Origin: Bacteriovorax sp.
GTDB taxonomy: Bacteria; Bdellovibrionota; Bacteriovoracia; Bacteriovoracales; Bacteriovoracaceae
DNA length: 64,000 nt
Reading direction: 5' to 3'
Assembly: GCA_028710485.1 (NCBI GenBank)
Contig: JAQTTZ010000004.1
Coordinates: 31,748 to 95,747 of the forward strand
In this document: positions 34,173 through 42,765 of the stretch, piece by piece
How positions within the stretch are numbered: position 1 is the first letter of the stretch
How the letters are laid out: each line of letters begins with the position of its first letter
Made by a program: the position numbers and the translations under genes
The notes under the pieces: model-generated
Databases searched by the model: none
Seen by the model: the letters and a program-made list of their open reading frames with translations, nothing else
Told to the model about the DNA's origin: nothing

Positions 34173-34189
34173 CCTATAAACTTTATAGG
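34173..34189. promoter_or_regulatory. Palindromic operator candidate
   Basis: CCTATAAA-C-TTTATAGG is a perfect 8-bp dyad around a central base. It lies in the 145-bp gap between the divergent genes at 34100 (-) and 34246 (+), where a dimeric repressor could control one or both. Confidence 0.4.
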
Positions 34190-34245
34190 CCAAGAGATTT
34201 GAAACTTCCAAGACAAACTCCCCAAATACGCGTAATATTAGTCCT

Positions 34246-35439
34246 ATGCCAAAAATATTATTTAAATGGACCCTGCTCTCAATCCTCGTAGGGGTCATGG
34301 CCGGGACTGCCTCTTATGCATTTCTGATTTCAGTGAACGCTGCCATCGAGTATCGGCGAGCTCATCAGTGGATTGTCCTTTTCCTTCCCATTGCTGGAGT
34401 GCTGGTCGCTTGGTTTTATAGTCGATTCGGAGTGGATGTAGACGGGGGAAATAATTTAATTTTAGATGAAATCCATGACCCTAAAAAACATATCCCACTC
34501 AGAATGGCACCTATGATTTTTGCCAGTGCAGTTATCTCTCATTTCTTCGGAGCTTCTGTCGGTCGAGAAGGAGCTGCTGTTCAAATGAGTGCCGGCCTGA
34601 GTGATCAATTTTCAAAATACTTTGGTGGTTATTTCAATAACCGCAAAATTATTTTAATGATGGGAATGAGTGCTGGATTTGCTTCAATTTTTGGGACACC
34701 AATTGCCGGAACTATTTTTGGAATGGAAATTTTATTTTTAGGATCAGTAACCTATGAAGCTCTTTTTCCTTGTTTGGTCGCTTCAATTATAGGCTATTTT
34801 ACAGCGATGACCTTGGGGATTTCCTATGCTCATTATGGACCAATCGAAATTCCATCTCTTTCGCTCGTGAGAATTCTTTCTGCTGCTGCCGCTGGAATTT
34901 GCTTTGGATTGGTTGCACGTTTTTTTATTTGGCTATTGCACTTTGTAAAAGATTTTTTAGCAAAAAAATGTCCCAATCCGATTTATCGGCCCTTCTTTGG
35001 TGGAGTCATTGTCATTCTTTTCTTCTATATTTTCGGAACTGATAGATATCAAAGTTTAGGTGAAGAGATCATCAATGCTAGCTTTATTAAACATATTCTT
35101 CCGTGGGATTTCATAGGCAAGATTTTTATGACGACAATGTCAGTGGGGTCTGGGTTTAGAGGAGGAGAAGTTATGTCTCTTTTCTACATTGGTGCCACTC
35201 TAGGCAACGCGCTTAGTTTTATTTTGCCATTATCAATCCCTTTGCTGGCAGCACTGGGTTTTGTTTCTGTTTTTGCAGGAGCTTCGAATACTCCCATTGC
35301 CTGTATCTTTTTAGCTTTGAAACTCTTTGGTTCAGAGATAGGTGTTTATGCCGGAATCGCTATCGTTGTGAGTTATCTTTTTTCCGGACAGAAGAGTATT
35401 TACCATTCACAACGCAAGTATCTGTCTAAAAAGCTATAA
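34246..35439 (+). CDS. ClC-family chloride channel/antiporter
   Basis: A 397-residue membrane protein with about ten hydrophobic segments. The selectivity and gating motif G-R-E-G is present in FFGASVGREGAAVQMSAG, where the Glu is the fast gate. GSGFRGGEVMSLFYIGATLG corresponds to the conserved G-G-x-F-x-P region, with Phe-Arg-Gly-Gly-Glu in place of the usual text. There are no CBS domains. It is a little shorter than typical bacterial ClC (about 420-470), mainly at the N terminus. Ion type (Cl-/H+ exchange or fluoride) cannot be told. Confidence 0.85.
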   Translation: MPKILFKWTLLSILVGVMAGTASYAFLISVNAAIEYRRAHQWIVLFLPIAGVLVAWFYSRFGVDVDGGNNLILDEIHDPKKHIPLRMAPMIFASAVISHFFGASVGREGAAVQMSAGLSDQFSKYFGGYFNNRKIILMMGMSAGFASIFGTPIAGTIFGMEILFLGSVTYEALFPCLVASIIGYFTAMTLGISYAHYGPIEIPSLSLVRILSAAAAGICFGLVARFFIWLLHFVKDFLAKKCPNPIYRPFFGGVIVILFFYIFGTDRYQSLGEEIINASFIKHILPWDFIGKIFMTTMSVGSGFRGGEVMSLFYIGATLGNALSFILPLSIPLLAALGFVSVFAGASNTPIACIFLALKLFGSEIGVYAGIAIVVSYLFSGQKSIYHSQRKYLSKKL

Positions 35440-35450
35440 CTAAAATGTAG

Positions 35451-35479
35451 TTGATATTGACTATTATTTAGTTGATAAT
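35451..35479 (+). promoter_or_regulatory. Promoter with embedded 9-bp direct repeats
   Basis: TTGATA and GATAAT are separated by exactly 17 nt. The 9-mer TAGTTGATA occurs at 35448 and again at 35469, a 21-bp (two helical turns) offset, so a regulator binding both copies would cover both promoter hexamers. The predicted transcription start falls at or next to the ATG at 35486, and no ribosome binding site is present, so the message may be leaderless. Confidence 0.55.
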
Positions 35480-35485
35480 CTTTTC

Positions 35486-35782
35486 ATGCTTGAAGGTCTT
35501 TTGGGAAATAAATCTGCTGAAAAAGTAATGCTCTCCATTTTTATTCATGGTGAGCTTCACGCATCTGCCATTGCGCAACAACACAAAACCTCACTCGATC
35601 CCATAAAAAAACAACTTGAGCGCTTTGAAGAAGCCGGTTTTTTAACTGCAAGAATTGTTGGACGATCAAAACTTTATAAATTTAATGATCAGCACCCGAT
35701 GATTAAGCCGTTAATGCATCTTTTATCAATTGCTAAAAAATCTAACCATGAATCAATAAACACTCAAGTTGGATATAACTAA
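35486..35782 (+). CDS. Winged-helix transcriptional regulator
   Basis: A 98-residue DNA-binding protein. Residues 8-75 form a winged helix: helix KVMLSIFIHGELHASAIAQ, recognition helix DPIKKQLERFEEAGF, and wing TARIVGRSKLYKFN. This is the pattern of ArsR/MarR-like small regulators that read promoters as dimers. No sensor Cys is present. The direct repeats that overlap its own promoter suggest autoregulation. It sits between the ClC gene and asmA; its targets are unknown. Confidence 0.8.
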   Translation: MLEGLLGNKSAEKVMLSIFIHGELHASAIAQQHKTSLDPIKKQLERFEEAGFLTARIVGRSKLYKFNDQHPMIKPLMHLLSIAKKSNHESINTQVGYN

Positions 35783-35812
35783 GAAAATTTTAAATAGTAA
35801 AAAGGAATAATT

Positions 35813-38116
35813 ATGAAATCAAAAAAAATAAAAATTTTAGGAATCGTTTTAGCTGTCATTCTCGTTTTGTTGGGAGGGTTGCTTTACTACGCTTCAACTA
35901 AACTTAAGCCTTCTGAGATTAAAAGAATTACGATTGAACAAACTAAAAAAGTGTTTCCTAAAGCAGAGGTTGCCCTTCAAAACGTCCAAATTGGTTGGGG
36001 GTTGAATTTCAATATTAATCTAGAAAAGTTATCCATTAAGGCTTTAAAGGATAACCAGCAAATTGAGATGATGTCTGTTGATCAACTGGTTGTTAAAGTT
36101 CCGGTATGGGCGATCTTAACCGGATCAGGAGTTATTGAAGTAAAGCTAGATGCACCCTTGGTGAATTATCACGAGTTTGCAGAAGGCAATAACTGGACAT
36201 ATGCAATGGGAGATAAAAAAACTCCTGAAGAAAAAAAAGCAGAAGAGGAAAAAGAAAAAAAAGAAGGCCGTGGAGCTAGTTCAGCGCTTGGAATTTTTGG
36301 AAAAAGCAAAATTAACGTAAAGCTTTCTGACGTTGCAGTGAAATACTCACTTCGTGATTCTTCTAAAGGTGAAATTAAAGTTTCACGTTTTTTAATCAAA
36401 GGATTAAATTTCGAATCTTCAACCGCTTTTGAAATTGCTTCTAGCGCAAATTTTATCATGAAGGATCAGTCAAAAGTAGCTTTTGATACTCTTGCCATCG
36501 GAGAGTTCAATATTGCGGACTTGATGAAAAATGGATCGGTAACTTCTGTAGTTATCGTCAAAGTTAATAATATTTCAAAAACAGGTTTGGAATGGAAGTT
36601 TCCGGAAATCACGACTAATATCGATTTTCTTTTAAAGAAAGATGGCGAGCTATCAGGAAAATTAACAACGACTTTTGAGTCTCAAAATAAAATTAGTGCA
36701 AATTTCAAAATGACTAAGGAAGTAGAAATAAGTGACATCAATGTTGAAATCATTTTAAAAGATATTGCCGCCATTATTGGATTAGATAAATCAATCGATA
36801 TGTCTAAAGCAAAACTTTCTGCCAAAGGAAGTGTGCTATACAGTGAAGATAAAAAAATCAATGCCAACTTAAGTTTTGCAATAGCACCAGGGATTGTTTA
36901 TTCAAAAGACGGACTTGTTGCAAGCTCCAGCGTTTCAGGAGATTTCAAAGGATCTGAAATTTCAGTTAAAGTTAAAACTGAAGCGATGGACGGACAGATC
37001 AATACTTTCATCAACGGTCAATTTAATCCCAATGAAAAATTTGATATGGCGAAAATTAAGCCATTTGATATTCGAGTTGTCGCATCTGGTATGAAAATCC
37101 CAGAGAAAGTTATAAGAGCAAAACTTTGGGATAAAAAATCTGAAGAGGCCCTTGCGACTGAAGAGGCTAGTAAAAAAGCTGCGGCAGCGGCAATTGTAAA
37201 GGGAGAACCTACGAAAGCATCTATGGGACTTCCGCCATCGAGTGTAAATGTAGAGTGGAGTAGTATTAATATTGGTGGAGAGGATTTTTCAGGACGTGGC
37301 AAAATTATCACAAGTTTAAATTCAATCGCTATTGATAATATGAATTTTAAATTTTCTAAAGGGACTGGCAAGCTTGCTCAAACGATGATGATTGGAAAAT
37401 CTTCAAGTGAATCAAAGTTTAATTTAGAGATGGCCAATTTAAACCTTTCTTCATTTAAGGCGTTCCTTCCGCCTATGATAGAAAATTTCACAGGAACTTT
37501 TACCGGAAAAGTTAATGGAACAGCCACAATGTTTAAAAATGGCAAGCCAGCCTTGTATGACGTAAACGTTGTGGCAGATGCCAAGAAAGGTGAAATTAAA
37601 AAGTTAAATATATCTGATTATATTAATCCTATTCTTGCCAATATCCCTGTTGTGAAAGACAAGATGAAAGATAAACAATTAAAGATAGATGGGAATTTTG
37701 AAACATTAACAATGAAAGGTCGCTTTACAAATATTTTGTACAATATCACTGCATTTGATTTTGTTGGTATAGATAAAAAAGTTCAAATAAGTGGAAGTGG
37801 TGATATCTATCCTCAAGCTGGATCGGGAAAAACTTCGTCGATGGAAGTTAATTTTATAGATAATACTGGAAAAATTTCAGATGTTTTACAGCAAAATGTT
37901 GGAACAAAGATTCTTCCATTGCGTGTAACAGGTCCAGGTTTTGATATGAAGCCAGATTATGGTTATACACTTTCAAAATTAGCAAAAGGTGCACTTAAGA
38001 CTAAGGGGGAGGAGAAACTAAAAGAAGCTCTTCAAAAAAACCTGGATAAATTTGTTCCAGCTGGTGCGAAAGATAAAGTAAAAGGACTCTTGGATGGATT
38101 CTTTAAAAAGAAATAG
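35813..38116 (+). CDS. AsmA-family protein
   Basis: A 767-residue protein with an N-terminal membrane anchor (ILGIVLAVILVLLGGLLYYAS) and a long, beta-rich periplasmic body. The beginning (STKLKPSEIKRITIEQTKKVFPKAEV) and the C-terminal block (FTGTFTGKVNGTAT, DVNVVADAKKGEIKKLNISDYI) match the AsmA/YhdP-like family, which spans the envelope and is implicated in lipid transport between membranes. A Lys/Glu-rich low-complexity stretch occurs near residue 140 and an Ala-rich one near 455. It is followed 10 bp later by mtnA. Confidence 0.8.
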   Translation: MKSKKIKILGIVLAVILVLLGGLLYYASTKLKPSEIKRITIEQTKKVFPKAEVALQNVQIGWGLNFNINLEKLSIKALKDNQQIEMMSVDQLVVKVPVWAILTGSGVIEVKLDAPLVNYHEFAEGNNWTYAMGDKKTPEEKKAEEEKEKKEGRGASSALGIFGKSKINVKLSDVAVKYSLRDSSKGEIKVSRFLIKGLNFESSTAFEIASSANFIMKDQSKVAFDTLAIGEFNIADLMKNGSVTSVVIVKVNNISKTGLEWKFPEITTNIDFLLKKDGELSGKLTTTFESQNKISANFKMTKEVEISDINVEIILKDIAAIIGLDKSIDMSKAKLSAKGSVLYSEDKKINANLSFAIAPGIVYSKDGLVASSSVSGDFKGSEISVKVKTEAMDGQINTFINGQFNPNEKFDMAKIKPFDIRVVASGMKIPEKVIRAKLWDKKSEEALATEEASKKAAAAAIVKGEPTKASMGLPPSSVNVEWSSINIGGEDFSGRGKIITSLNSIAIDNMNFKFSKGTGKLAQTMMIGKSSSESKFNLEMANLNLSSFKAFLPPMIENFTGTFTGKVNGTATMFKNGKPALYDVNVVADAKKGEIKKLNISDYINPILANIPVVKDKMKDKQLKIDGNFETLTMKGRFTNILYNITAFDFVGIDKKVQISGSGDIYPQAGSGKTSSMEVNFIDNTGKISDVLQQNVGTKILPLRVTGPGFDMKPDYGYTLSKLAKGALKTKGEEKLKEALQKNLDKFVPAGAKDKVKGLLDGFFKKK

Positions 38117-38126
38117 TGAGAAATAG

Positions 38127-39173
38127 ATGACAACAGCTATAATGCCTCTGACATATGATAAAGAAATTTTAAAACTAATTGACCAAAGACTTCTTCCTAC
38201 AGAGGAAGTTTATATTACAACTAGAACCATTGAAGACTGCTACCGCGCTATTTGCGACATGATTGTTCGAGGAGCGCCTCTCATTGGTTTTACTGGGATT
38301 TGGGGGATGGCCCTCTTTGTAAAACACAACCCCAAAGCGACTTTTGAACAATTTGAAAGGGCTGCAGAGTATTTGAAAAGTGCAAGACCTACGGCTGTTA
38401 ATCTGGCGTTTGAAATTGATCGTTGCGTAGAGATGGCACGCCTTGAAACTCATATGAGTGCTCTTTATCCTAAATTAGTTCAACACGCTAAAACTGAAAT
38501 GAATAACCTCTACGAAAAAAATCTTTCTATGGCAAAATTCGCAGAAGCAGAATTGCAAAAGATTTACGGCGACCGCCCTCTGAATGTGATGACAATTTGT
38601 AATACCGGAGTTCTTGCTTGCGGAGTTTTGGGAACAGCCTTGGGAGTTATTATTCATTTAAACAATCAAAAAAAAGTTAAAATGGTTTATGCTTCTGAAA
38701 CGAGACCTTACCTTCAAGGTTCACGCTTAACTAGTTTTGAGTTGTTAAAAGAAGGTATTGATCACCGTATAGTAGTTGAAGGTGCCGCTTCTTACTTAAT
38801 GAGAAATAAATTGGTCGATGCTATTTTTGCAGGTGCAGACCGTATTGTGGAAAATGGCGATACAGCCAACAAGATCGGGACTTCCAGTTTAAGTATCATC
38901 GCTAAATATTATGGCATCCCATTTTATATCGTGGCGCCTACTAGCTCCTTTGATCTAAATTTGAAAACTGGTGATCAAATTGAAATTGAACTTCGCGATC
39001 AATCTGAAATTTTAAAATTTAAAGAGCATAATATAGCACACCCGGATGCGAAGGCCCTCAATCCAAGCTTTGATGTAACCGATCATACCTGTATCACAGG
39101 GATCATTTGCGAGAACGGCGTAATTGCCCCAACTTCCCCTGCTATTGTTAGATCAGTCGTGGAGAAAAAATGA
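38127..39173 (+). CDS. mtnA: Methylthioribose-1-phosphate isomerase
   Basis: A 348-residue enzyme of the methionine salvage pathway (5-methylthioribose-1-phosphate to the ribulose form). Family motifs are clear: RGAPLIGFTGIWGMAL near residue 48, ICNTGVLACGVLGTALGVI near 157 with the catalytic Cys, and GADRIVENGDTANKIGTSS near 236 with the catalytic Asp. PFYIVAPTSSFD near 270 completes the fold shared with eIF2B. The length is normal. No other salvage gene is nearby. It overlaps the next gene by 4 bp. Confidence 0.95.
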   Translation: MTTAIMPLTYDKEILKLIDQRLLPTEEVYITTRTIEDCYRAICDMIVRGAPLIGFTGIWGMALFVKHNPKATFEQFERAAEYLKSARPTAVNLAFEIDRCVEMARLETHMSALYPKLVQHAKTEMNNLYEKNLSMAKFAEAELQKIYGDRPLNVMTICNTGVLACGVLGTALGVIIHLNNQKKVKMVYASETRPYLQGSRLTSFELLKEGIDHRIVVEGAASYLMRNKLVDAIFAGADRIVENGDTANKIGTSSLSIIAKYYGIPFYIVAPTSSFDLNLKTGDQIEIELRDQSEILKFKEHNIAHPDAKALNPSFDVTDHTCITGIICENGVIAPTSPAIVRSVVEKK

Positions 39174-40090
39174 TTCGAGCTAGTATTGATATCGGATCAA
39201 ATTCTGTCCTGCTTTTAGTCGCTGAGCTTGATGAGTCGGGAAAAAAAATTTCAAAAGAAATTTTAAATTTATCTTATATTACATCACTGGGCAAAGACCT
39301 GGATAAAACAAAAAAATTTCATCCTGATTCCATGAAGGCAACTTATGAAGCTTTGGCTGATTATAAAAATCAGTTAGAGAAAATTAAAATTAATCCTCGT
39401 GATACTATAGTGACTGCGACCGAAGCCTCTCGGGTAGCAACTAATGCGACAGAGTTTTACGCCAAAATAAAAAAAGAACTTGGTTTTTCCGTAAGACTCA
39501 TCACTTCAAAAGGAGAGGCTCACTACACTGCCCTTGGCGTTGTTTCAGGAATTGAAAGCAGCGATTCGGAGTTGGTTATAATGGATATTGGTGGGGCCTC
39601 TACGGAGCTCATTCGCATCCAGATTGACCCATTTAAAATTTTATCAACAGTCAGTTTACCTGTTGGCTCGGTGCGAGGCACTGATTGGCGTGTAGAGTTA
39701 AGTTTTGATGAGAAAATGGAGTCACTTTTAAACCAGGATTTTTCCAGTTATTTCACCAAGTCTTTAATTTGTGTCGCTGGAAGCATGACTTCTTTGGCCG
39801 CAATGTTTATGGGCCATAATGTATATGACGACAAAAAAATAGATGGACTCACCATTAGTTTTTCTTCTTTTAAAGAATTTAGCAAGGACCTCCAAAATAC
39901 AAGTGTAGAAAATTTACTTCTATTATTTCCTCATCTGGGAAAACGGGCACCGATGGTAGCCGCTGGTGCTACGATTGCAGAGATGATTAGCGAAAAACTT
40001 AAAATCGAAAATATAAAGATTTCCACGCGAGGATTGCGATATGGAACTCTGATTCAAGGAGAGATAGATGGTCAATTTACCATTGGGTAA
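39170..40090 (+). CDS. Ppx/GppA exopolyphosphatase/pppGpp phosphatase family
   Basis: A 306-residue enzyme of the ASKHA fold. The phosphate-1 motif is SIDIGSNSVLLLVAEL at the N terminus, TEASRVATNA near 85 matches the catalytic Arg/Glu region, and IMDIGGASTELI near 140 is the phosphate-2 motif. Family members hydrolyse polyphosphate or pppGpp and so bear on the stringent response. It has only the two ASKHA domains and no HD extension, as in short Ppx2-type proteins. It overlaps both neighbours by 4 and 23 bp. Confidence 0.9.
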   Translation: MIRASIDIGSNSVLLLVAELDESGKKISKEILNLSYITSLGKDLDKTKKFHPDSMKATYEALADYKNQLEKIKINPRDTIVTATEASRVATNATEFYAKIKKELGFSVRLITSKGEAHYTALGVVSGIESSDSELVIMDIGGASTELIRIQIDPFKILSTVSLPVGSVRGTDWRVELSFDEKMESLLNQDFSSYFTKSLICVAGSMTSLAAMFMGHNVYDDKKIDGLTISFSSFKEFSKDLQNTSVENLLLLFPHLGKRAPMVAAGATIAEMISEKLKIENIKISTRGLRYGTLIQGEIDGQFTIG

Positions 40091-40538
40091 AACTACGGAA
40101 GCCCCAATTATGTTCAAGGCCGGTACAGTTATCTTTGATAGTGGGGAACCTGCAAAATATCTTTATATTTTAAAAAAAGGTGAAATTCGTCTTTTGAAAG
40201 TTAATGGGCCTCATCTTTCCGTCATTAAACTTTGCAGAGAAAAAGAAATTCTCAACGAGGTTAGTGTCCTGACACATAAACCATCTGAGTTTGCAGCAAT
40301 AGCAAAAACAGATGTGGAATTAGTCCTAGTTGAAGAAAAAGATATCTTATCAGTCATCAAGAATGGAGCAAGCTGGATCCCTCAAATTTTTGAAACCCTT
40401 TGTGATCGCCTGAAGTCGACCCAGGATATTATAGAAGAACATAACCTCTCGGCTGGAGAAAAAAATTCAGATATGATATTAGCAAAGGATGAAGAGAAGG
40501 GATACCTCACTGCTCTTGCAGAATACAAATCTCGCTAA
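40068..40538 (+). CDS. Cyclic-nucleotide-binding-like domain protein
   Basis: A 156-residue protein with a single cNMP-binding beta-barrel: AGTVIFDSGEPAKYLYILKK, GEIRLLKV, then REKEILNEVSVLTHKPSEFA, where a phosphate-binding cassette normally reads G-E-x-A-L-x-x-x-x-x-R-x-A. The key Arg is replaced (HKPSEFAA), so nucleotide binding is uncertain. There is no HTH domain, so it is not a CRP-like activator. The C-terminal 35 residues are charged. It overlaps the end of the Ppx/GppA gene by 23 bp and is co-transcribed with it. Confidence 0.8.
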   Translation: MVNLPLGKTTEAPIMFKAGTVIFDSGEPAKYLYILKKGEIRLLKVNGPHLSVIKLCREKEILNEVSVLTHKPSEFAAIAKTDVELVLVEEKDILSVIKNGASWIPQIFETLCDRLKSTQDIIEEHNLSAGEKNSDMILAKDEEKGYLTALAEYKSR

Positions 40539-40592
40539 AATTCTTCTTATTTTCAGGGTATTAAGCCATGGGCCAGTTATGCGAATTAAAAT

Positions 40593-41021
40593 TTAAAGAT
40601 TAATTTGTTTTCTTTTTTTAAGCGATACCAAAATTTCTACGATTTTGTTTTGGGCACGCTTGATATCACGCTTCTCAGTCGCATAACTGGTTTTTAAAAC
40701 GCGAAAAGCTTCTTCGGCATAGTCTCGTCCAGCGAGAGAGAGTAAGCGACGCTGGAAGGCACGTTCAATATTTTTTAAGGCCATTCCAAGAATAGGTGCA
40801 GTCACATATTGAAAAATCATCATCAGGTCGTTGTCTGCGAGATTATCAAGGTCTGAAAAAGTAAAACATTGCTCGGTGAGCTCCTCGGCTAATTGAGGGT
40901 TTCTCACTTTTAAATTTTTTAAAAGGCGTGAGCGTTCTTCACGAGGCATGTGTTGGAGCATTTCGATAATCTGTGCTTTTCCATTGATAAAAATGCTATT
41001 ACTGTTATTGTTCGCTTCCAT
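40593..41021 (-). CDS. FliG C-terminal-domain-like protein
   Basis: A 142-residue protein that looks like one half of the flagellar switch protein FliG. The segments FTFSDLDNLADNDLMMIFQY, APILGMALKNIERAF and KRDIKRAQNKIVEILVSLKK line up with the family pattern F-x-D-L-x-x-L-x-D, L-A-L-A-L-K and D-V-x-x-A-Q-x-x-I-V. There is no N-terminal FliG domain. It could be a switch-related partner or an adaptor that borrows the fold. It lies 48 bp downstream of a coiled-coil gene on the same strand, with AAGGAGAAG before its start. Confidence 0.72.
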   Translation of the reverse strand: MEANNNSNSIFINGKAQIIEMLQHMPREERSRLLKNLKVRNPQLAEELTEQCFTFSDLDNLADNDLMMIFQYVTAPILGMALKNIERAFQRRLLSLAGRDYAEEAFRVLKTSYATEKRDIKRAQNKIVEILVSLKKRKQINL

Positions 41022-41040
41022 GCTTCTCCTTAAAGAATTC

Positions 41041-41070
41041 CTGCTTCTGCTTCTGCTTCTACTTCTACTT
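41041..41070. repeat. Hexanucleotide tandem repeat
   Basis: Five copies of a 6-bp unit, three CTGCTT and two CTACTT, lie between the coiled-coil gene and the FliG-like gene, starting 19 bp from the FliG-like start. The last copy overlaps the stop codon of the coiled-coil gene. Confidence 0.85.
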
Positions 41071-41488
41071 AGGCTTCAAACTTATTTTTTTCTTTTACAA
41101 ACTTCTGTTTAGCATTATCAATTGTCTTTTTGTGAGACTGGACCATGCCTTCAATCTCCTGCTGCTGACTCATCTTTATTTCTGCGACTTGGTCTTGGTG
41201 GGCTTTTTTCAAATTTTCCACTTCTGTTTGAAGACGCATGTTTTCATCTCCAACAGATTTTGACTGGCGATCACGAATCTCTACCAGCTTCTGCTCTTGT
41301 TCATTTTTCAGATTGGCGATTTTTGTTTCGTAGTCATCGCGCATTCTTTTTATTTCTGATTCTTTTGATTTAGCTTCAGTTTCATAACCGCGATCATTGT
41401 CGGTGCGAAGTTGCTTGATCTCAGTGGTGTACCTTTTACTTTCGGCTTCCATAAATTTTTGAGCCTGAACATCACTAATATTAGACAT
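41069..41488 (-). CDS. Coiled-coil protein
   Basis: A 139-residue protein that is almost entirely charged heptads (about 30 % Glu/Lys) from residue 10 to the end, so it is a long, rod-like dimer. The start at 41488 is chosen because AAGGAAAG precedes it; the in-frame ATG at 41524 has no such site. There are no membrane segments. It is co-directional with the FliG-like gene just downstream. Paired with a FliG-like domain, a FliH/FlbB-type linker role is conceivable, but the sequence shows only a coiled coil. Confidence 0.7.
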   Translation of the reverse strand: MSNISDVQAQKFMEAESKRYTTEIKQLRTDNDRGYETEAKSKESEIKRMRDDYETKIANLKNEQEQKLVEIRDRQSKSVGDENMRLQTEVENLKKAHQDQVAEIKMSQQQEIEGMVQSHKKTIDNAKQKFVKEKNKFEA

Positions 41489-41576
41489 AACTTTCCTTTT
41501 TAAAACACTAGCCAAGAATTTCATCGAGACTTAATATATGATACGAAGTCTAAGTTTGAAAAAGTAGGAGGCAAAT

Positions 41577-42755
41577 ATGTCCCAAGGTCATGAGCGGGTA
41601 TTTTTAGTTCAAGGTAAGAGAACACCATTTGGAAAATTTGGAGGCTCTCTAAAAGATATTACTCCAGTTGATCTTGCCGTTCTTGCTTCTAAAGCCTTAA
41701 TTTCTGAAATCAAACTCGATTCTTCTAAAATTGAGCAGGCCATACTAGGTAATGTTGTCCCATCTTCTACTGATACAATGTACGGTGGCCGTCACCTGGC
41801 TTTGAAGTTAGGGTGTAGGCAAGAAACTCCAGGTCTGGTTCTCAATAGACTTTGTGGATCGGGTATTGAGGCTATTTTGAGTGCCGCTCGCTTAATTAAG
41901 CTGGGTGAAGCTCATTGTGTTCTTGCTGCTGGAACTGAAAATATGTCAATGGTTCCTCATTTAACTTACGGCGCTCGCTTTGGAACAAAATATGGTGCTC
42001 TAAAATCAGTGGACATGTTACTAGATGCTCTTATTGATCAATACGCCCAGGTCCCAATGGGGATGACTGCTGAAAATCTTGCAGAAAAATTTGAAATCAC
42101 AAGAGGCCAATGTGATGAGTATTCTTATAACTCTCACGTTCGTGTATCAAAGGCTTATAAAGAAGGCTTGCTCCAAGGTGAGATTGTGCCAGTAGCTCTT
42201 AGAAAAGGCGTGTGCGATCGCGATGAGCACTTTAGAGATGATGCTTCGTTAGCTGAAATGAATTCTTTGAAATCTACATTCAAAACTGATGGTGTCGTAA
42301 CTGCTGCTTCGGCTTCCGGAATTGTGGATGGTGCAGCCGCAGTTATAATCGCCAGTGAATCATTTGTAAAAAAAGAGGGATTGAATCCAATTGCTGAAAT
42401 CATTGATGGGTTTGTTGTTGGTGTTGATCCGAAAATAATGGGAATTGGTCCAAGTCCTGCGATTAAAGGATTGATTGCTAAAAATAATATGACCATGGAT
42501 CAAATAGATCTTTTTGAAATTAACGAAGCCTTTGCAGGCCAGACTCTGTCTTGCATAAAAGATACAAATATCCCTTATGAAAAATTAAATATTTGGGGAG
42601 GAGCGCTGGCCTTAGGACATCCGCTCGGAGCTTCGGGGGTAAGGATTTCTCATACTCTTGCCAGACAATTGGTTCATCATAAATTAAATTACGGAATTGC
42701 CTCAGCTTGTATTGGCGGAGGACAAGGGATCGCCATTTTAATAAAGAGATGTTAA
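41577..42755 (+). CDS. Thiolase (acetyl-CoA acyltransferase)
   Basis: A 392-residue thiolase with all catalytic residues: the acylated Cys in NRLCGSGIEA near residue 92, NEAFAGQT near 315, His in GGALALGHPLGASG near 349, and the second Cys in CIGGGQGIA near 378. Its length is that of biosynthetic or degradative thiolases (acetoacetyl-CoA thiolase, FadA). Direction and chain length cannot be told from sequence, and no beta-oxidation genes adjoin it. AGGAGG precedes the start. The gene that follows, 10 bp later, is of unknown function. Confidence 0.95.
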   Translation: MSQGHERVFLVQGKRTPFGKFGGSLKDITPVDLAVLASKALISEIKLDSSKIEQAILGNVVPSSTDTMYGGRHLALKLGCRQETPGLVLNRLCGSGIEAILSAARLIKLGEAHCVLAAGTENMSMVPHLTYGARFGTKYGALKSVDMLLDALIDQYAQVPMGMTAENLAEKFEITRGQCDEYSYNSHVRVSKAYKEGLLQGEIVPVALRKGVCDRDEHFRDDASLAEMNSLKSTFKTDGVVTAASASGIVDGAAAVIIASESFVKKEGLNPIAEIIDGFVVGVDPKIMGIGPSPAIKGLIAKNNMTMDQIDLFEINEAFAGQTLSCIKDTNIPYEKLNIWGGALALGHPLGASGVRISHTLARQLVHHKLNYGIASACIGGGQGIAILIKRC

Positions 42756-42765
42756 TCGCAAAAAG

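Noticed and set aside
35813..38116. Reverse-strand frames of up to 117 residues inside asmA
   Set aside because: They are antisense to a long coding frame with a clear family match and have no ribosome binding sites.
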